64,000 nucleotides of DNA from Sphingobacterium sp. PCS056 (GCF_023273895.1 NZ_CP096883.1:1-64000); one strand, 5' to 3'. Shown: positions 9,870-18,911, numbered from the stretch's first letter. The notes: a model not told the origin generated them from the sequence alone. Program-made: numbers and translations.

Positions 9870-9885
9870 TGTGATTTACGTCACA
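9870..9885. promoter_or_regulatory. CRP/FNR-type palindromic operator
   Basis: The sequence is TGTGATTTACGTCACA, a perfect TGTGA-N6-TCACA palindrome identical to the E. coli CRP core consensus. It lies between the terminator hairpin and the hemN-ccoI-ccoS operon, upstream of that operon only. A gene for a CRP/FNR-fold regulator ends about 90 bp away. That regulator's recognition helix reads NETISR, closer to FNR (ETISR, which prefers TTGAT) than to CRP (RETVGR), so another CRP-family protein could also be the binder. Confidence 0.65.
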
Positions 9886-9909
9886 ATATAGAGTGTCATT
9901 AAAAATCAG

Positions 9910-9964
9910 TTCTTAATAAATAAGGGCTGAATCCACGATGGATTCAGCCCTTATTTATTAAGAA
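9910..9964 (-). terminator. Perfect 26-bp hairpin terminator
   Basis: Two 26-nt arms (9910-9935 and 9939-9964) are exact reverse complements around a 3-nt loop, with an AAGGGCTGAATCCA core. It lies 13 bp after the stop of the REC-CRP regulator gene. It separates the ettA-fixL-regulator operon from the promoter of the hemN operon. Termination of the upstream operon is the simplest role; the T-tract after the stem is weak, so an mRNA 3'-end stabiliser is also possible. Confidence 0.75.
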
Positions 9965-9977
9965 AACAACAGGAATG

Positions 9978-11045
9978 TTATTGCTTAACTTTTCGCAGGT
10001 TATTAATAGAGAAAATACGTATCGCACTCTTCTCCTTTGCGATTAAATTTTCATCTCGGAAATCAGCTAATACTCTTGAGATTGTTTCGTTTGCCGTGCC
10101 AGCAATTGTTGCAATTCCCTCTCTTGATATTTGAATCACACATTCGTCTTTGACAGATGTATCAACCGTTTTTTCAGCAATACTAACGAGCGCATTGGCA
10201 ATTCTTTTACGAACGGTATCGTAAGCGAATGCCAGCAATTGTTCTTCTTTTTCTCTGATATTGCCTGTCAACAGTTTAATGAATTTACCCGCGATCAAAG
10301 GTTTTCGATACAGCAATTCAAAGAAATCTTCTTTGGTGATTAGCGCAATCTCAGTTTTTTCTATTGCCTGCACATTGTCCGAATATTTTTCATTCAGTAA
10401 CATGGCTTCGTACCCCAGATAAGCACCTGCAGATTGCATGTCTGTGGAGAGCTCGCGTCCATCTGTATAACATAAAAAACTTCTGACTTGTCCACTCAGC
10501 ACAAAATAGACAAATACCGGAGAATCTCCTTCTTCGTAAATGGATTGCTTTTTTTTAAATACTTTGACACGAGATTTTTCAATAAGTTCTTTTAATAAAA
10601 AATCTTGTTCTTCAGGACTTAAATACAATGAGTTTTTAATGGCTATTGCTTCTCCGATCTGTCCTCTTTTTTTAAAACGTACATCAATGGCATTCAATAG
10701 TTCAACATCATCGAAAGGTTTTGTTAAATAGTCATCTGCCCCAAGCTCCATTGCTTTGCGCATATCCGAACGCTCTGCTTTTGCTGTCAGGAAAATAAAC
10801 GGAATATGAGCCGTCTCTTCATGTCTGCTTAAAATATACAAAACCCCATATCCATCCAGTTCAGGCATCATGATATCGCATAGGATCAAATCGGGTAAAT
10901 GAGCCATTGCTAGGTCGACACCAATCCGACCATTTTCTGCTGAAAGCACATCATAGCGCCCAGTTAACTCGAGAATCTCTGCTGTTCCTTCCCTTATATC
11001 TGTATTATCCTCTATGATAAGTATTGTTTTCTTTTCCACCTCCAA
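9978..11045 (-). CDS. Response regulator fused to CRP/FNR DNA-binding module (FixJ-FixK-like)
   Basis: A 355-residue regulator. Residues 1-125 form a receiver domain (acidic pocket E12/D13, phospho-acceptor D57 in CDIMMPELDG, K109 in DDYLTKPF). About 150-265 is a cyclic-nucleotide-binding-type beta-roll (EEGDSPVFVYFVLSGQVR), and about 285-345 a Crp-type winged helix-turn-helix with recognition helix NETISR at 319-324. No Cys cluster for an FNR Fe-S centre is visible, so oxygen information probably comes by phosphotransfer from the adjacent kinase. The gene starts directly after the kinase stop. By position it should control the neighbouring hemN-ccoI-ccoS operon. The fusion does in one protein what FixJ and FixK do in series in rhizobia. 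Confidence 0.9.
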   Translation of the reverse strand: MEVEKKTILIIEDNTDIREGTAEILELTGRYDVLSAENGRIGVDLAMAHLPDLILCDIMMPELDGYGVLYILSRHEETAHIPFIFLTAKAERSDMRKAMELGADDYLTKPFDDVELLNAIDVRFKKRGQIGEAIAIKNSLYLSPEEQDFLLKELIEKSRVKVFKKKQSIYEEGDSPVFVYFVLSGQVRSFLCYTDGRELSTDMQSAGAYLGYEAMLLNEKYSDNVQAIEKTEIALITKEDFFELLYRKPLIAGKFIKLLTGNIREKEEQLLAFAYDTVRKRIANALVSIAEKTVDTSVKDECVIQISREGIATIAGTANETISRVLADFRDENLIAKEKSAIRIFSINNLRKVKQ

Positions 11046-12236
11046 TTATTTATTTTGAGTAAATACCATCTTTAAAAAAGTTCCTTCATTCAATGCCGAT
11101 TTATATTCCATCACTCCATCCATCAGATGCACATAACGTTTTACAATATTCAATCCAAGACCAGTACCTGGAATATTTCCTGTATTATGCGCTCTAAAGA
11201 ATGGTTCAAAGAGGTTCTTTTGTTCTTCCTCTGGAATACCTATACCGTTATCGCGAACTGTTATGATACAGGTGTCTCCTTCAATGATGGTATTAAATTC
11301 GATGAATGTATCCTCTCCAGAATATTTTATTGCATTTGAAATCAAATTTACAACTGCATTCTTCAACAAATTAGCATCCATCAAAAATACACCGACCTCA
11401 CCTGTGTGTTGGTAGACGATATGTTGATTTTTCTTACAGATCAACTGCATCTCTTCAGTAATTTCTTCAGCAAGCTCAACGACATTGATCATCTGTTTAT
11501 TGACCGTAACAACACCTGCTTCTAATTTTTCCAGCGATAAAAAGTCATTTAATATACTGGTGAGCAGTTGCACCGAATTTTTGATTTTACTTGTATGTTT
11601 CATGACACTTGCAAAATCAGGTTTTTCGAGATATTTATCGATCAGTGATGCTGATAGTTGTACCGAGCTCAATGGTGTTCTAAATTCGTGTGAAGCCATA
11701 GAAACGAATCGTGATTTCAACTGCCCCAATTCCTTTTCTTTTTCTAAAGATTTTGAAACTTCGGCCTTTGTTTTCTCCAATTCCGATACCAGCATGATCA
11801 GGTCTTTCGTTCTTTCACTTACCTTTTGTTCTAGCTCGACTGCATGTTTCTTCAACCGGTTTTCCGCAGCTTTCTCTCTTGTAATATCATGGATAAAGCC
11901 TGTGAAGATATTTCTATTTTTATACCAGACTTCGCTTACAGCTAAACGAAAAGGAAAGGTGGTTCCATCTTTCTTTCTGCCTAGAACCTCCCTTCCTATT
12001 CCGATGATCTTTTTATGCCCTGTTCTTTTATAATTATCGATATAGCTATCGTGGAGACTCTGATCTGGCTCGGGCATTAATATCGAAACATTATTGCCGA
12101 TGACTTCTTCTTCACTATAACCAAATAAGTTACATGCCGCTGGATTAATAGATTCAATCAATCCCCGATTATCGATGGTAATAATTCCATCGATTGCATG
12201 ATCAATAATTGCTTCTAAAAGCTTCGCGCTTTCCAT
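11046..12236 (-). CDS. FixL-like heme-PAS sensor histidine kinase
   Basis: A 396-residue soluble kinase without membrane segments. Residues 5-120 are a PAS domain very close to FixL: NNVSILMPEPDQSLHDSYI, then KKIIGIGREVLGRKKDGTTF and FTGFIHDIT. His62 and Arg82 are 20 residues apart, as are the heme ligand His200 and oxygen-switch Arg220 of Bradyrhizobium FixL. I77 and L98 match distal-pocket I215 and L236. A coiled coil (about 122-172) leads to HisKA with H183 in ASHEFRTPL and a HATPase domain (NLISNAIKYS, DNGIGI, GTGLGL). It is predicted to sense oxygen through heme and phosphorylate D57 of the regulator encoded directly after it. Heme binding is inferred from residues. Confidence 0.88.
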   Translation of the reverse strand: MESAKLLEAIIDHAIDGIITIDNRGLIESINPAACNLFGYSEEEVIGNNVSILMPEPDQSLHDSYIDNYKRTGHKKIIGIGREVLGRKKDGTTFPFRLAVSEVWYKNRNIFTGFIHDITREKAAENRLKKHAVELEQKVSERTKDLIMLVSELEKTKAEVSKSLEKEKELGQLKSRFVSMASHEFRTPLSSVQLSASLIDKYLEKPDFASVMKHTSKIKNSVQLLTSILNDFLSLEKLEAGVVTVNKQMINVVELAEEITEEMQLICKKNQHIVYQHTGEVGVFLMDANLLKNAVVNLISNAIKYSGEDTFIEFNTIIEGDTCIITVRDNGIGIPEEEQKNLFEPFFRAHNTGNIPGTGLGLNIVKRYVHLMDGVMEYKSALNEGTFLKMVFTQNK

Positions 12237-12239
12237 GAA

Positions 12240-13922
12240 CTACTTGACTAATTTTTTATATTTAAGACGATGTGGCGTAACATCACCAATTCTTTTCTTT
12301 CTATTTTCCTCGTACTCCGAATAGTTACCTTCAAAGAAATAAACCTGAGAATCACCTTCGAATGCCAAGATATGGGTACAAATACGATCTAGGAACCATC
12401 TATCGTGGGAGATGACTACCGCACAACCTCCAAAATTCTCTAAACCTTCTTCCAAAGCACGTAGCGTATTCACATCGATATCATTGGTAGGCTCATCCAG
12501 AAGAAGCACATTTGAACTCTTCTTTAAGGTAATCGCTAAGTGCACACGGTTACGTTCCCCACCAGACAATACACCTACTTTCTTTTGTTGGTCGGCCCCG
12601 TTAAAGTTAAATTTGGACACGTAGGCTCTAGAGTTGGAAGAACGATTGCCGAGCATGATGTTTTCATTACCATCTGTAATATTTTCCCATACCGATTTCT
12701 CAGGATCCAAATCATCATGATTTTGATCGACATAACCAAGCACAACAGTTTCACCTACTTTGAAAGTACCTGTATCCGGTTGTTCTTGGCCTGTAATCAA
12801 GCGGAATAAGGTAGTCTTTCCAGCTCCATTGGGACCAATGATACCGACAATACCGGCAGGAGGAAGCGAGAAACTTAAATTTTCAAATAAAATACGATCT
12901 CCGTAAGATTTTGAGATGTTATCTGCTTCAATCACGACATTGCCTAAACGCGGTCCTGGCGGGATAAATAGTTCTAATTTCTCTTCACGGTCTTTTGTTT
13001 CCTCTGAGGCTAATTTCTCGTAATTATGAAGACGTGCTTTGGATTTGGCATGTCTCGCTTTAGGAGCCATACGCACCCACTCCAATTCACGTTCTAAAGT
13101 CTTTTGACGTTTTGATTCAGTTTTTTCCTCTTGCGCTAGGCGTTTAGATTTTTGATCTAACCAAGAAGAGTAGTTTCCTTTCCAAGGCAGACCTTCACCA
13201 CGATCCAGTTCTAAAATCCATCCAGCCACATTATCTAAGAAGTAACGATCGTGGGTCACAGCAATGACCGTTCCTTTATATTGTTTTAAATGTTGTTCTA
13301 GCCAGTCAATAGACTCGGCATCCAAGTGATTGGTAGGCTCATCCAGCAATAAAACATCAGGTTCTTGCAGTAAAAGGCGACACATTGCTACACGGCGACG
13401 CTCACCTCCTGACAAATTGGCAATCTTAGCATCAGGCTCTGGACAACGTAAAGCATCCATTGCACGCTCCAATTTTGAATCAATTTCCCAAGCATTTGTG
13501 GCATCAATAATATCTTGAAGCTCACCTTGTCTACTTAATAGCTTATCCATCTCATCTGCATTTTCATACACTTCAGGTAAGCCAAATTTTTCGTTTATTT
13601 CTTCGTACTCTTTTAAAATAGCGGTTATTTCTGCAACACCTTCTTGAACGATTTCAAGCACTGTTTTTTCGGGATCCAAAATAGGTTCTTGGGCTAAATA
13701 GCCTACAGAATAACCTGGAGAGAATACCACTTCACCTTGAAAAGATTTATCTAAACCGGCAATGATTTTTAATAATGAAGATTTTCCAGAACCGTTAAGA
13801 CCGATTACGCCAATCTTTGCACCGTAGAAAAAAGAAAGGTAAATATTTTTTAAAACTTGTTTTTGAGGAGGGTAAATTTTGTTGACACCCGCCATTGAAA
13901 AGATTATTTTTTCGTCTGACAT
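12240..13922 (-). CDS. ettA: Energy-dependent translational throttle protein EttA (ABC-F)
   Basis: About 560 residues with two ABC ATPase domains and no membrane segments. Walker A sequences are GLNGSGKSS and GPNGAGKTT, signature motifs LSGGERRRVA and LSGGERNRVH, and Walker B LLLDEPTNHLD and LLLDEPTND. The linker between the domains (ERELEWVRMAPKARHAKSK) is the P-site tRNA interaction motif of EttA. EttA gates the first translation steps according to the ATP/ADP ratio. The Met at 13922 (MSDEKIIFSMAGV) fits homologues better than the Met three codons upstream. It lies only 3 bp before the FixL-like kinase gene, so the three genes are probably one transcript. Confidence 0.93.
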   Translation of the reverse strand: MSDEKIIFSMAGVNKIYPPQKQVLKNIYLSFFYGAKIGVIGLNGSGKSSLLKIIAGLDKSFQGEVVFSPGYSVGYLAQEPILDPEKTVLEIVQEGVAEITAILKEYEEINEKFGLPEVYENADEMDKLLSRQGELQDIIDATNAWEIDSKLERAMDALRCPEPDAKIANLSGGERRRVAMCRLLLQEPDVLLLDEPTNHLDAESIDWLEQHLKQYKGTVIAVTHDRYFLDNVAGWILELDRGEGLPWKGNYSSWLDQKSKRLAQEEKTESKRQKTLERELEWVRMAPKARHAKSKARLHNYEKLASEETKDREEKLELFIPPGPRLGNVVIEADNISKSYGDRILFENLSFSLPPAGIVGIIGPNGAGKTTLFRLITGQEQPDTGTFKVGETVVLGYVDQNHDDLDPEKSVWENITDGNENIMLGNRSSNSRAYVSKFNFNGADQQKKVGVLSGGERNRVHLAITLKKSSNVLLLDEPTNDIDVNTLRALEEGLENFGGCAVVISHDRWFLDRICTHILAFEGDSQVYFFEGNYSEYEENRKKRIGDVTPHRLKYKKLVK

Positions 13923-13960
13923 ACTAATCAATTATACTTTATTTGGACAATAAATACACA

Positions 13961-13968
13961 CAAATGTA
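13961..13968 (-). promoter_or_regulatory. Candidate -7 box for ettA
   Basis: The minus strand reads TACATTTG, an exact TAnnTTTG match, 38 bp before the ettA start. No well-spaced TTG -33 element is seen, so support rests on the -7 box and position in the ettA/clpC divergent region. Confidence 0.4.
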
Positions 13969-14104
13969 AACTTTTATACTGACATTTTGATCGATTTAAT
14001 AGCATGGCTTAATTGTTGATAAATATTACTAAAATATTAAGGATTGATAAAGTAAATTTATTACATTTATATCATTCTTGGTCATTAAAAGAAAGGTAAA
14101 TTAC

Positions 14105-16639
14105 ATGGAAGCAAAATTTTCACCGCGCGTAAAAGATGTCATATCGTACAGTAGAGAAGAGGCTTTGAGGTTGCGTCACGATTATATTGGCACAGAACAT
14201 TTGTTGTTAGGTTTGATTCGTGAAGGTGATGGCATGGCAATCAAGATCTTGAGAAATATCGGGATTGACACTGCAGCTTTACGACAGTCTGTAGAGGAAG
14301 CCGTGAAAAGCTCAGCTGTATCTCGCACCCCTATTGGCAATATGCCACTTACTAAACAAGCAGAAAAAGTACTTAAAATCACATATTTAGAAGCTAAAAT
14401 TTTTAAAAGTGAAATTATAGGAACGGAGCATTTGCTATTAGCTATATTGAGAGATGAGGATAATATCGCATCTCAAATATTACAGCAATATCAAGTGAGT
14501 TATGATATTTTCAAAGCGGAAGTAGAACAGAATAAGACTACAATTCGTGATGAAGCTCCAGGCTCGTCAACTGGTGATGACGATTATCCTGAAGAAGAGC
14601 AATTCATCCAGCCTAAAAAGGTTTCTGACATCAAGTCTAAAACTCCGGTTTTGGACAACTTTGGTCGTGACTTAACAAAGGCTGCAGAAGAAGGTCGTCT
14701 GGATCCGATAGTGGGTCGTGAAAAAGAAATAGAACGTGTTTCTCAAATCTTATCACGCCGTAAGAAAAACAATCCGTTGTTGATCGGTGAGCCCGGTGTT
14801 GGTAAATCTGCTATTGCAGAAGGATTGGCATTGCGTATCGTACAACGTAAGGTATCACGTGTGTTGTTCAACAAACGTGTTGTTACGCTTGACTTAGCCT
14901 CTTTAGTGGCGGGTACCAAGTACCGCGGTCAGTTTGAAGAGCGTATGAAAGCTGTGATGAACGAGTTGGAGAAATCTCCAGATGTGATTTTATTCATCGA
15001 TGAGATTCATACCATTGTAGGTGCTGGTGGAGCTTCGGGTTCATTAGATGCATCTAACATGTTCAAACCTGCATTAGCAAGAGGTGAGATTCAATGTATC
15101 GGTGCTACAACATTGGATGAATATCGTCAGTACATTGAAAAAGATGGAGCATTAGACCGTCGTTTTCAACGTGTGACTATCGAACCTGCTACGCATGATG
15201 AGACGATTGAGATTTTAAATCGTATTAAAGAAAAGTACGAGGAACACCATAATGTCAACTACACTCCTGAAGCGATTGAAGCTTGTGTAAGCTTAACGAC
15301 TCGTTATATTACGGACCGTTTCTTACCAGACAAAGCGATTGATGCTTTGGATGAGGCAGGATCGCGTGTGCATTTGACGAACATTCATGTTCCGCAAACG
15401 ATTATTGATATTGAAGAGAAAATCGAAGAAATCAAATTAGAGAAAAATCGTGTGGTTCGTAGCCAAAAATATGAAGAGGCTGCTAAACTAAGGGATACTG
15501 AGAAAAAACTTTTGGAGGAACTTGACCGTGAGAAGATCGCATGGGAAGAAGAAACCAAAGCGAAGCGGTATGTCGTTAGTGAAGATAATGTAGCAGAAGT
15601 TGTCTCGATGATGACAGGGATTCCTGTTCAACGTGTTAGCCAAACAGATAGCCAAAAGCTACTGAATATGGGTGAGTTGATGAAAAATAGAATCATCGGA
15701 CAGGACGACGCGGTGCAAAAGTTAGTAAAAGCTATCCAACGTACTCGTGCGGGTTTAAAAGATCCGAAAAAACCTATTGGTTCATTTATCTTCCTCGGTC
15801 CAACAGGTGTTGGTAAAACGGAGTTAGCGAAAGAACTAGCACGTTTTATGTTTGATTCTGAAGATGCATTGATCCAGATCGACATGAGTGAGTACATGGA
15901 GAAATTTGCGATATCACGTTTAGTGGGAGCGCCTCCAGGATATGTTGGTTATGAAGAAGGTGGTCAACTGACAGAAAAAGTTCGTCGTAAACCTTATGCG
16001 GTCATCTTATTGGATGAGATTGAAAAAGCACATCCTGATGTTTTCAACTTATTGTTGCAGGTATTGGATGAAGGACAATTGACAGATAGCTTAGGTCGTA
16101 AAGTTGATTTTAGAAATACGATCATCATTATGACTTCAAATATTGGAGCTCGCCAGTTGAAGGAGTTCGGTCAAGGTGTTGGTTTTACTACTGCGGCAAA
16201 AACAACTCAAACAGATTCTCATTCGAGATCGGTTATTGAAACAGCTCTGAAACGTGCCTTTGCTCCTGAGTTCTTAAATCGTATTGATGATGTGATTGTT
16301 TTCAATTCATTATCCAAAGAGAATATTTTCAAAATCATTGATATTGAATTGAGATCTCTATTCGGTAGAATTACAGATTTAGGTTATACCATTGATTTGA
16401 CTGTTGCTGCTAAAGAGTTTATTGCAGAAAAAGGATACGACACTAATTTTGGAGCCCGTCCATTAAAACGAGCAATTCAAAAATATTTAGAAGATCCAAT
16501 TGCAGAGGAAATCTTAAAAGGCGATATCAAAGCTGGCGATCGTTTAAAAGTTGATTTAAACGCTGAAACAAAAGAAATACAAGTGGTTGCAGACCGATCA
16601 GAGACACCGATTGAACCTGCAGACAAGAAAGAAGAATAA
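14105..16639 (+). CDS. clpC: ClpC-type AAA+ ATPase
   Basis: About 844 residues. Two N-terminal Clp_N repeats (YIGTEHLLLGLIREGDG and IIGTEHLLLAILRDED) are followed by a first AAA+ module (GEPGVGKSA, FIDEIHTIVGAGG), a UVR/M-domain segment (RSQKYEEAAKLRDTEKKLLE), and a second AAA+ module (GPTGVGKTELAKEL, LLDEIEKAHPDV) with a ClpB_D2-small C-terminus. It unfolds substrates for ClpP or acts as a chaperone. The Met at 14105 (MEAKFSPRVKDVIS) is the family start; the in-frame Met nine codons upstream is unlikely. It is transcribed divergently from ettA and followed by a strong hairpin. Confidence 0.95.
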   Translation: MEAKFSPRVKDVISYSREEALRLRHDYIGTEHLLLGLIREGDGMAIKILRNIGIDTAALRQSVEEAVKSSAVSRTPIGNMPLTKQAEKVLKITYLEAKIFKSEIIGTEHLLLAILRDEDNIASQILQQYQVSYDIFKAEVEQNKTTIRDEAPGSSTGDDDYPEEEQFIQPKKVSDIKSKTPVLDNFGRDLTKAAEEGRLDPIVGREKEIERVSQILSRRKKNNPLLIGEPGVGKSAIAEGLALRIVQRKVSRVLFNKRVVTLDLASLVAGTKYRGQFEERMKAVMNELEKSPDVILFIDEIHTIVGAGGASGSLDASNMFKPALARGEIQCIGATTLDEYRQYIEKDGALDRRFQRVTIEPATHDETIEILNRIKEKYEEHHNVNYTPEAIEACVSLTTRYITDRFLPDKAIDALDEAGSRVHLTNIHVPQTIIDIEEKIEEIKLEKNRVVRSQKYEEAAKLRDTEKKLLEELDREKIAWEEETKAKRYVVSEDNVAEVVSMMTGIPVQRVSQTDSQKLLNMGELMKNRIIGQDDAVQKLVKAIQRTRAGLKDPKKPIGSFIFLGPTGVGKTELAKELARFMFDSEDALIQIDMSEYMEKFAISRLVGAPPGYVGYEEGGQLTEKVRRKPYAVILLDEIEKAHPDVFNLLLQVLDEGQLTDSLGRKVDFRNTIIIMTSNIGARQLKEFGQGVGFTTAAKTTQTDSHSRSVIETALKRAFAPEFLNRIDDVIVFNSLSKENIFKIIDIELRSLFGRITDLGYTIDLTVAAKEFIAEKGYDTNFGARPLKRAIQKYLEDPIAEEILKGDIKAGDRLKVDLNAETKEIQVVADRSETPIEPADKKEE

Positions 16640-16660
16640 TTGAATTTTATTAATTTATAA

Positions 16661-16683
16661 AAATGCACCATAATGGTGCATTT
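16661..16683 (+). terminator. Rho-independent terminator of clpC
   Basis: 10-bp stem AAATGCACCA / TGGTGCATTT with a TAA loop, running into a T6 tract, 21 bp after the clpC stop. Confidence 0.85.
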
Positions 16684-16763
16684 TTTGTTAGAAGTGTTAA
16701 TAGAATGTTAAACTTTTTTAGTGACCAGCAGTCTTATAAATACGAAACAAAATAATTACAGAT

Positions 16764-17189
16764 ATGAAAAGAATTTTATTAGCCCTATTAATAGGTGGTG
16801 CAACCTTAACTTCACTTAGTTCTTGCACGAAAGAGTATGTAACAAATCAAAATTTCCTACCAGGAATAAGTTATACTGCAGCTGTACCAACTGCCGACTG
16901 GGATTTAATTGCAGGTGCTAATACTTATGTTGTAGAATTGGATTTCCCTGAATTGGATAAAAAATACTTTGATCATGGGACTGTTACTATTGCCATGAAG
17001 ACAAAAAGTAATCCAACTCAGTATGAGATTATTCCTGCAACAATAGATAACTACAGCTATTCAGCTAATTATTCTATTGGAAAAATTAAAATCTATGCTA
17101 AAGAGGTTGGATCTTCTACAATAATAAAATCTCCCGAAGATATGACGGTGAAGATTACTCTAACTGACGCAGACAACGGTGGTAACTAG
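16764..17189 (+). CDS. Small lipoprotein of unknown function
   Basis: A 141-residue protein with a lipoprotein signal (MKRILLALLIGGATLTSLSSC; Cys at about 21 in the LSSC lipobox, followed by TKEYV). The mature part of about 120 residues has alternating polar and hydrophobic stretches and looks like a beta-sandwich. I recognise no family. It stands alone between the clpC terminator and a terminator shared with recN, so the context gives no role. Confidence 0.8.
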   Translation: MKRILLALLIGGATLTSLSSCTKEYVTNQNFLPGISYTAAVPTADWDLIAGANTYVVELDFPELDKKYFDHGTVTIAMKTKSNPTQYEIIPATIDNYSYSANYSIGKIKIYAKEVGSSTIIKSPEDMTVKITLTDADNGGN

Positions 17190-17197
17190 AAAATAAA

Positions 17198-17220
17198 AAG
17201 CCTCTTAAAAAAAGAGGCTT
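17198..17220. terminator. Bidirectional terminator between lipoprotein gene and recN
   Basis: 9-bp stem AAGCCTCTT / AAGAGGCTT with an A5 loop. T6 follows after one C on the plus strand, and the opposite side is A-rich, so it can serve both converging genes. Confidence 0.85.
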
Positions 17221-17243
17221 CTTTTTTTAATCCTTCCCTTAGG

Positions 17244-18911
17244 CTATTCTACAATATTAAGCAATGCTTTTGCATGGGCCAAAGCTGCTGAAGTAGGTTT
17301 TATACCGCTTAACATTTGTGCTATTTCTTTGATGCGCTCTTCTTGATTTAACAAAACAATATTAGATTTCGTTTTATCACCCTCATCGATTTTATATACT
17401 TTGAAATGGGATTGACCTTTTGAAGCAATCTGTGGTAAGTGGGATATGGCAATAACTTGCATATTGACTGCTAAACGCTCCATAATCTCTCCGACTTTGA
17501 GCGCTACTTCCCCCGAAATACCGGTATCAATCTCATCAAAAATAATCGTTGGTAAAGCGGAACTTTTTGCGACCAAAGACTTAATAGCAAGCATCACCCT
17601 AGAGAGCTCTCCTCCTGAAGCAACTTTATGAATCGCCTGTAACTCTTGTCCTTTATTTGCTGAAAATAAAAACTGGATGCTATTCATTCCACTTTCTTTC
17701 AACTCATTTTCGCCCAATTCCTCCAACTTCACTTCCAATTTAGCATTTGGCATCCCGACTTCTGCTAATACAGAAACCACATGCTTCTCAATTGTAGGTA
17801 AGGCTTTTTTCCGGATTTCAGTTAAGGATTTTCCCTTTTCAATTGTTTGCTGATACGATTCGGCTAACTCTTTCTCTAGCGCAAGAATGCGTTCATCTTG
17901 CGTATTGACATCTAATAATTTTTGCTCTAGAGCCTCTTGAATGGATAAGAGTTCTTCAACAGTATCGACATGATGCTTCTTCTGTAGGTTATATATTAAA
18001 CTTAAGCGTTCGTTGATCTGTAACAATTTCTCTTCATCCAAATTTGTTCCTTGCTCCAAGTATCCGATCTCTGTTGCTATATCTTTAGCCTCGATCCATA
18101 CACTTCTAAGGCGATTTGCAAGTTCTGGTAAAGCGGTTAAATAAGGCGCTACAGTTTCCAATTGTCCTAATGATTCTTTTAATTGAATCACCACATTCTG
18201 CTCCTGCTCTTCCAGGATATGCATCGCTCCTAACAAGCCTCTTTTGATCTCCTCTGCGTTTTCAAGTTGCTGTTGTTCGGTTTCTAAGCTCATCTGTTCG
18301 TCTTCCGATAGATTCGCTTGATGAAGTTCATCAAATTGAAATTGATTGAAGTCCGCCTCGATATGCGCTTGCTTGGCAAGATCTTTTATCTTTTTCAATT
18401 CACTCTTCACTTTTTTATAAGTGAGGAATGAGGTGAGGTAGCTGTTTTTTAAATCGGCAGATTTTGCGACATTATCCACCACTAAAAATTGGAAATCTTC
18501 GGTATTGATCTGCAATGTGGCATGTTGCGAATGAATATCAATCAGCTTCTCGCCTAAGCTTTTAAGGATAGCAAGCGTCACGGGAGAATCGTTTACAAAT
18601 GCACGCGATTTACCATCAACACTAATTTCACGTCTTATAATGGTTTCATCTTCATAGTCCAAATCATGCTGGTGAAAAAAGTCTTTGAGATCATATGCTT
18701 CAATTTGAAAGAATCCTTCGATGCTACATTTCTTATCTTGAGTAAAAAAATATTTACCTTCAATTCTACTGCCTAAAATAAGCGATAAGGCGCCCATGAT
18801 AATGGATTTACCTGCCCCAGTTTCTCCGGTGATCATATTCAATCCTTTATCAAACTGGATGGATAATTCATCAATCAAAGCGTAATTCTTAATATCTAAT
18901 CTCGCGAGCAT
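17244..18911 (-). CDS. recN: DNA repair protein RecN
   Basis: A 555-residue SMC-like ATPase of double-strand-break repair, normal RecN length. Walker A is GETGAGKSIIMGAL near residue 30. The middle is a long coiled coil (about 155-365). The C-terminus has the ABC signature ASGGELSRVMLAIKSL and Walker B IIFDEIDTGISGEVA, followed by AISHLPQIASKG. It ends against the lipoprotein gene with a shared terminator. A promoter-like CAAACTTA (complement TAAGTTTG) at 19052-19059 lies about 140 bp upstream of its start. Confidence 0.96.
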   Translation of the reverse strand: MLARLDIKNYALIDELSIQFDKGLNMITGETGAGKSIIMGALSLILGSRIEGKYFFTQDKKCSIEGFFQIEAYDLKDFFHQHDLDYEDETIIRREISVDGKSRAFVNDSPVTLAILKSLGEKLIDIHSQHATLQINTEDFQFLVVDNVAKSADLKNSYLTSFLTYKKVKSELKKIKDLAKQAHIEADFNQFQFDELHQANLSEDEQMSLETEQQQLENAEEIKRGLLGAMHILEEQEQNVVIQLKESLGQLETVAPYLTALPELANRLRSVWIEAKDIATEIGYLEQGTNLDEEKLLQINERLSLIYNLQKKHHVDTVEELLSIQEALEQKLLDVNTQDERILALEKELAESYQQTIEKGKSLTEIRKKALPTIEKHVVSVLAEVGMPNAKLEVKLEELGENELKESGMNSIQFLFSANKGQELQAIHKVASGGELSRVMLAIKSLVAKSSALPTIIFDEIDTGISGEVALKVGEIMERLAVNMQVIAISHLPQIASKGQSHFKVYKIDEGDKTKSNIVLLNQEERIKEIAQMLSGIKPTSAALAHAKALLNIVE

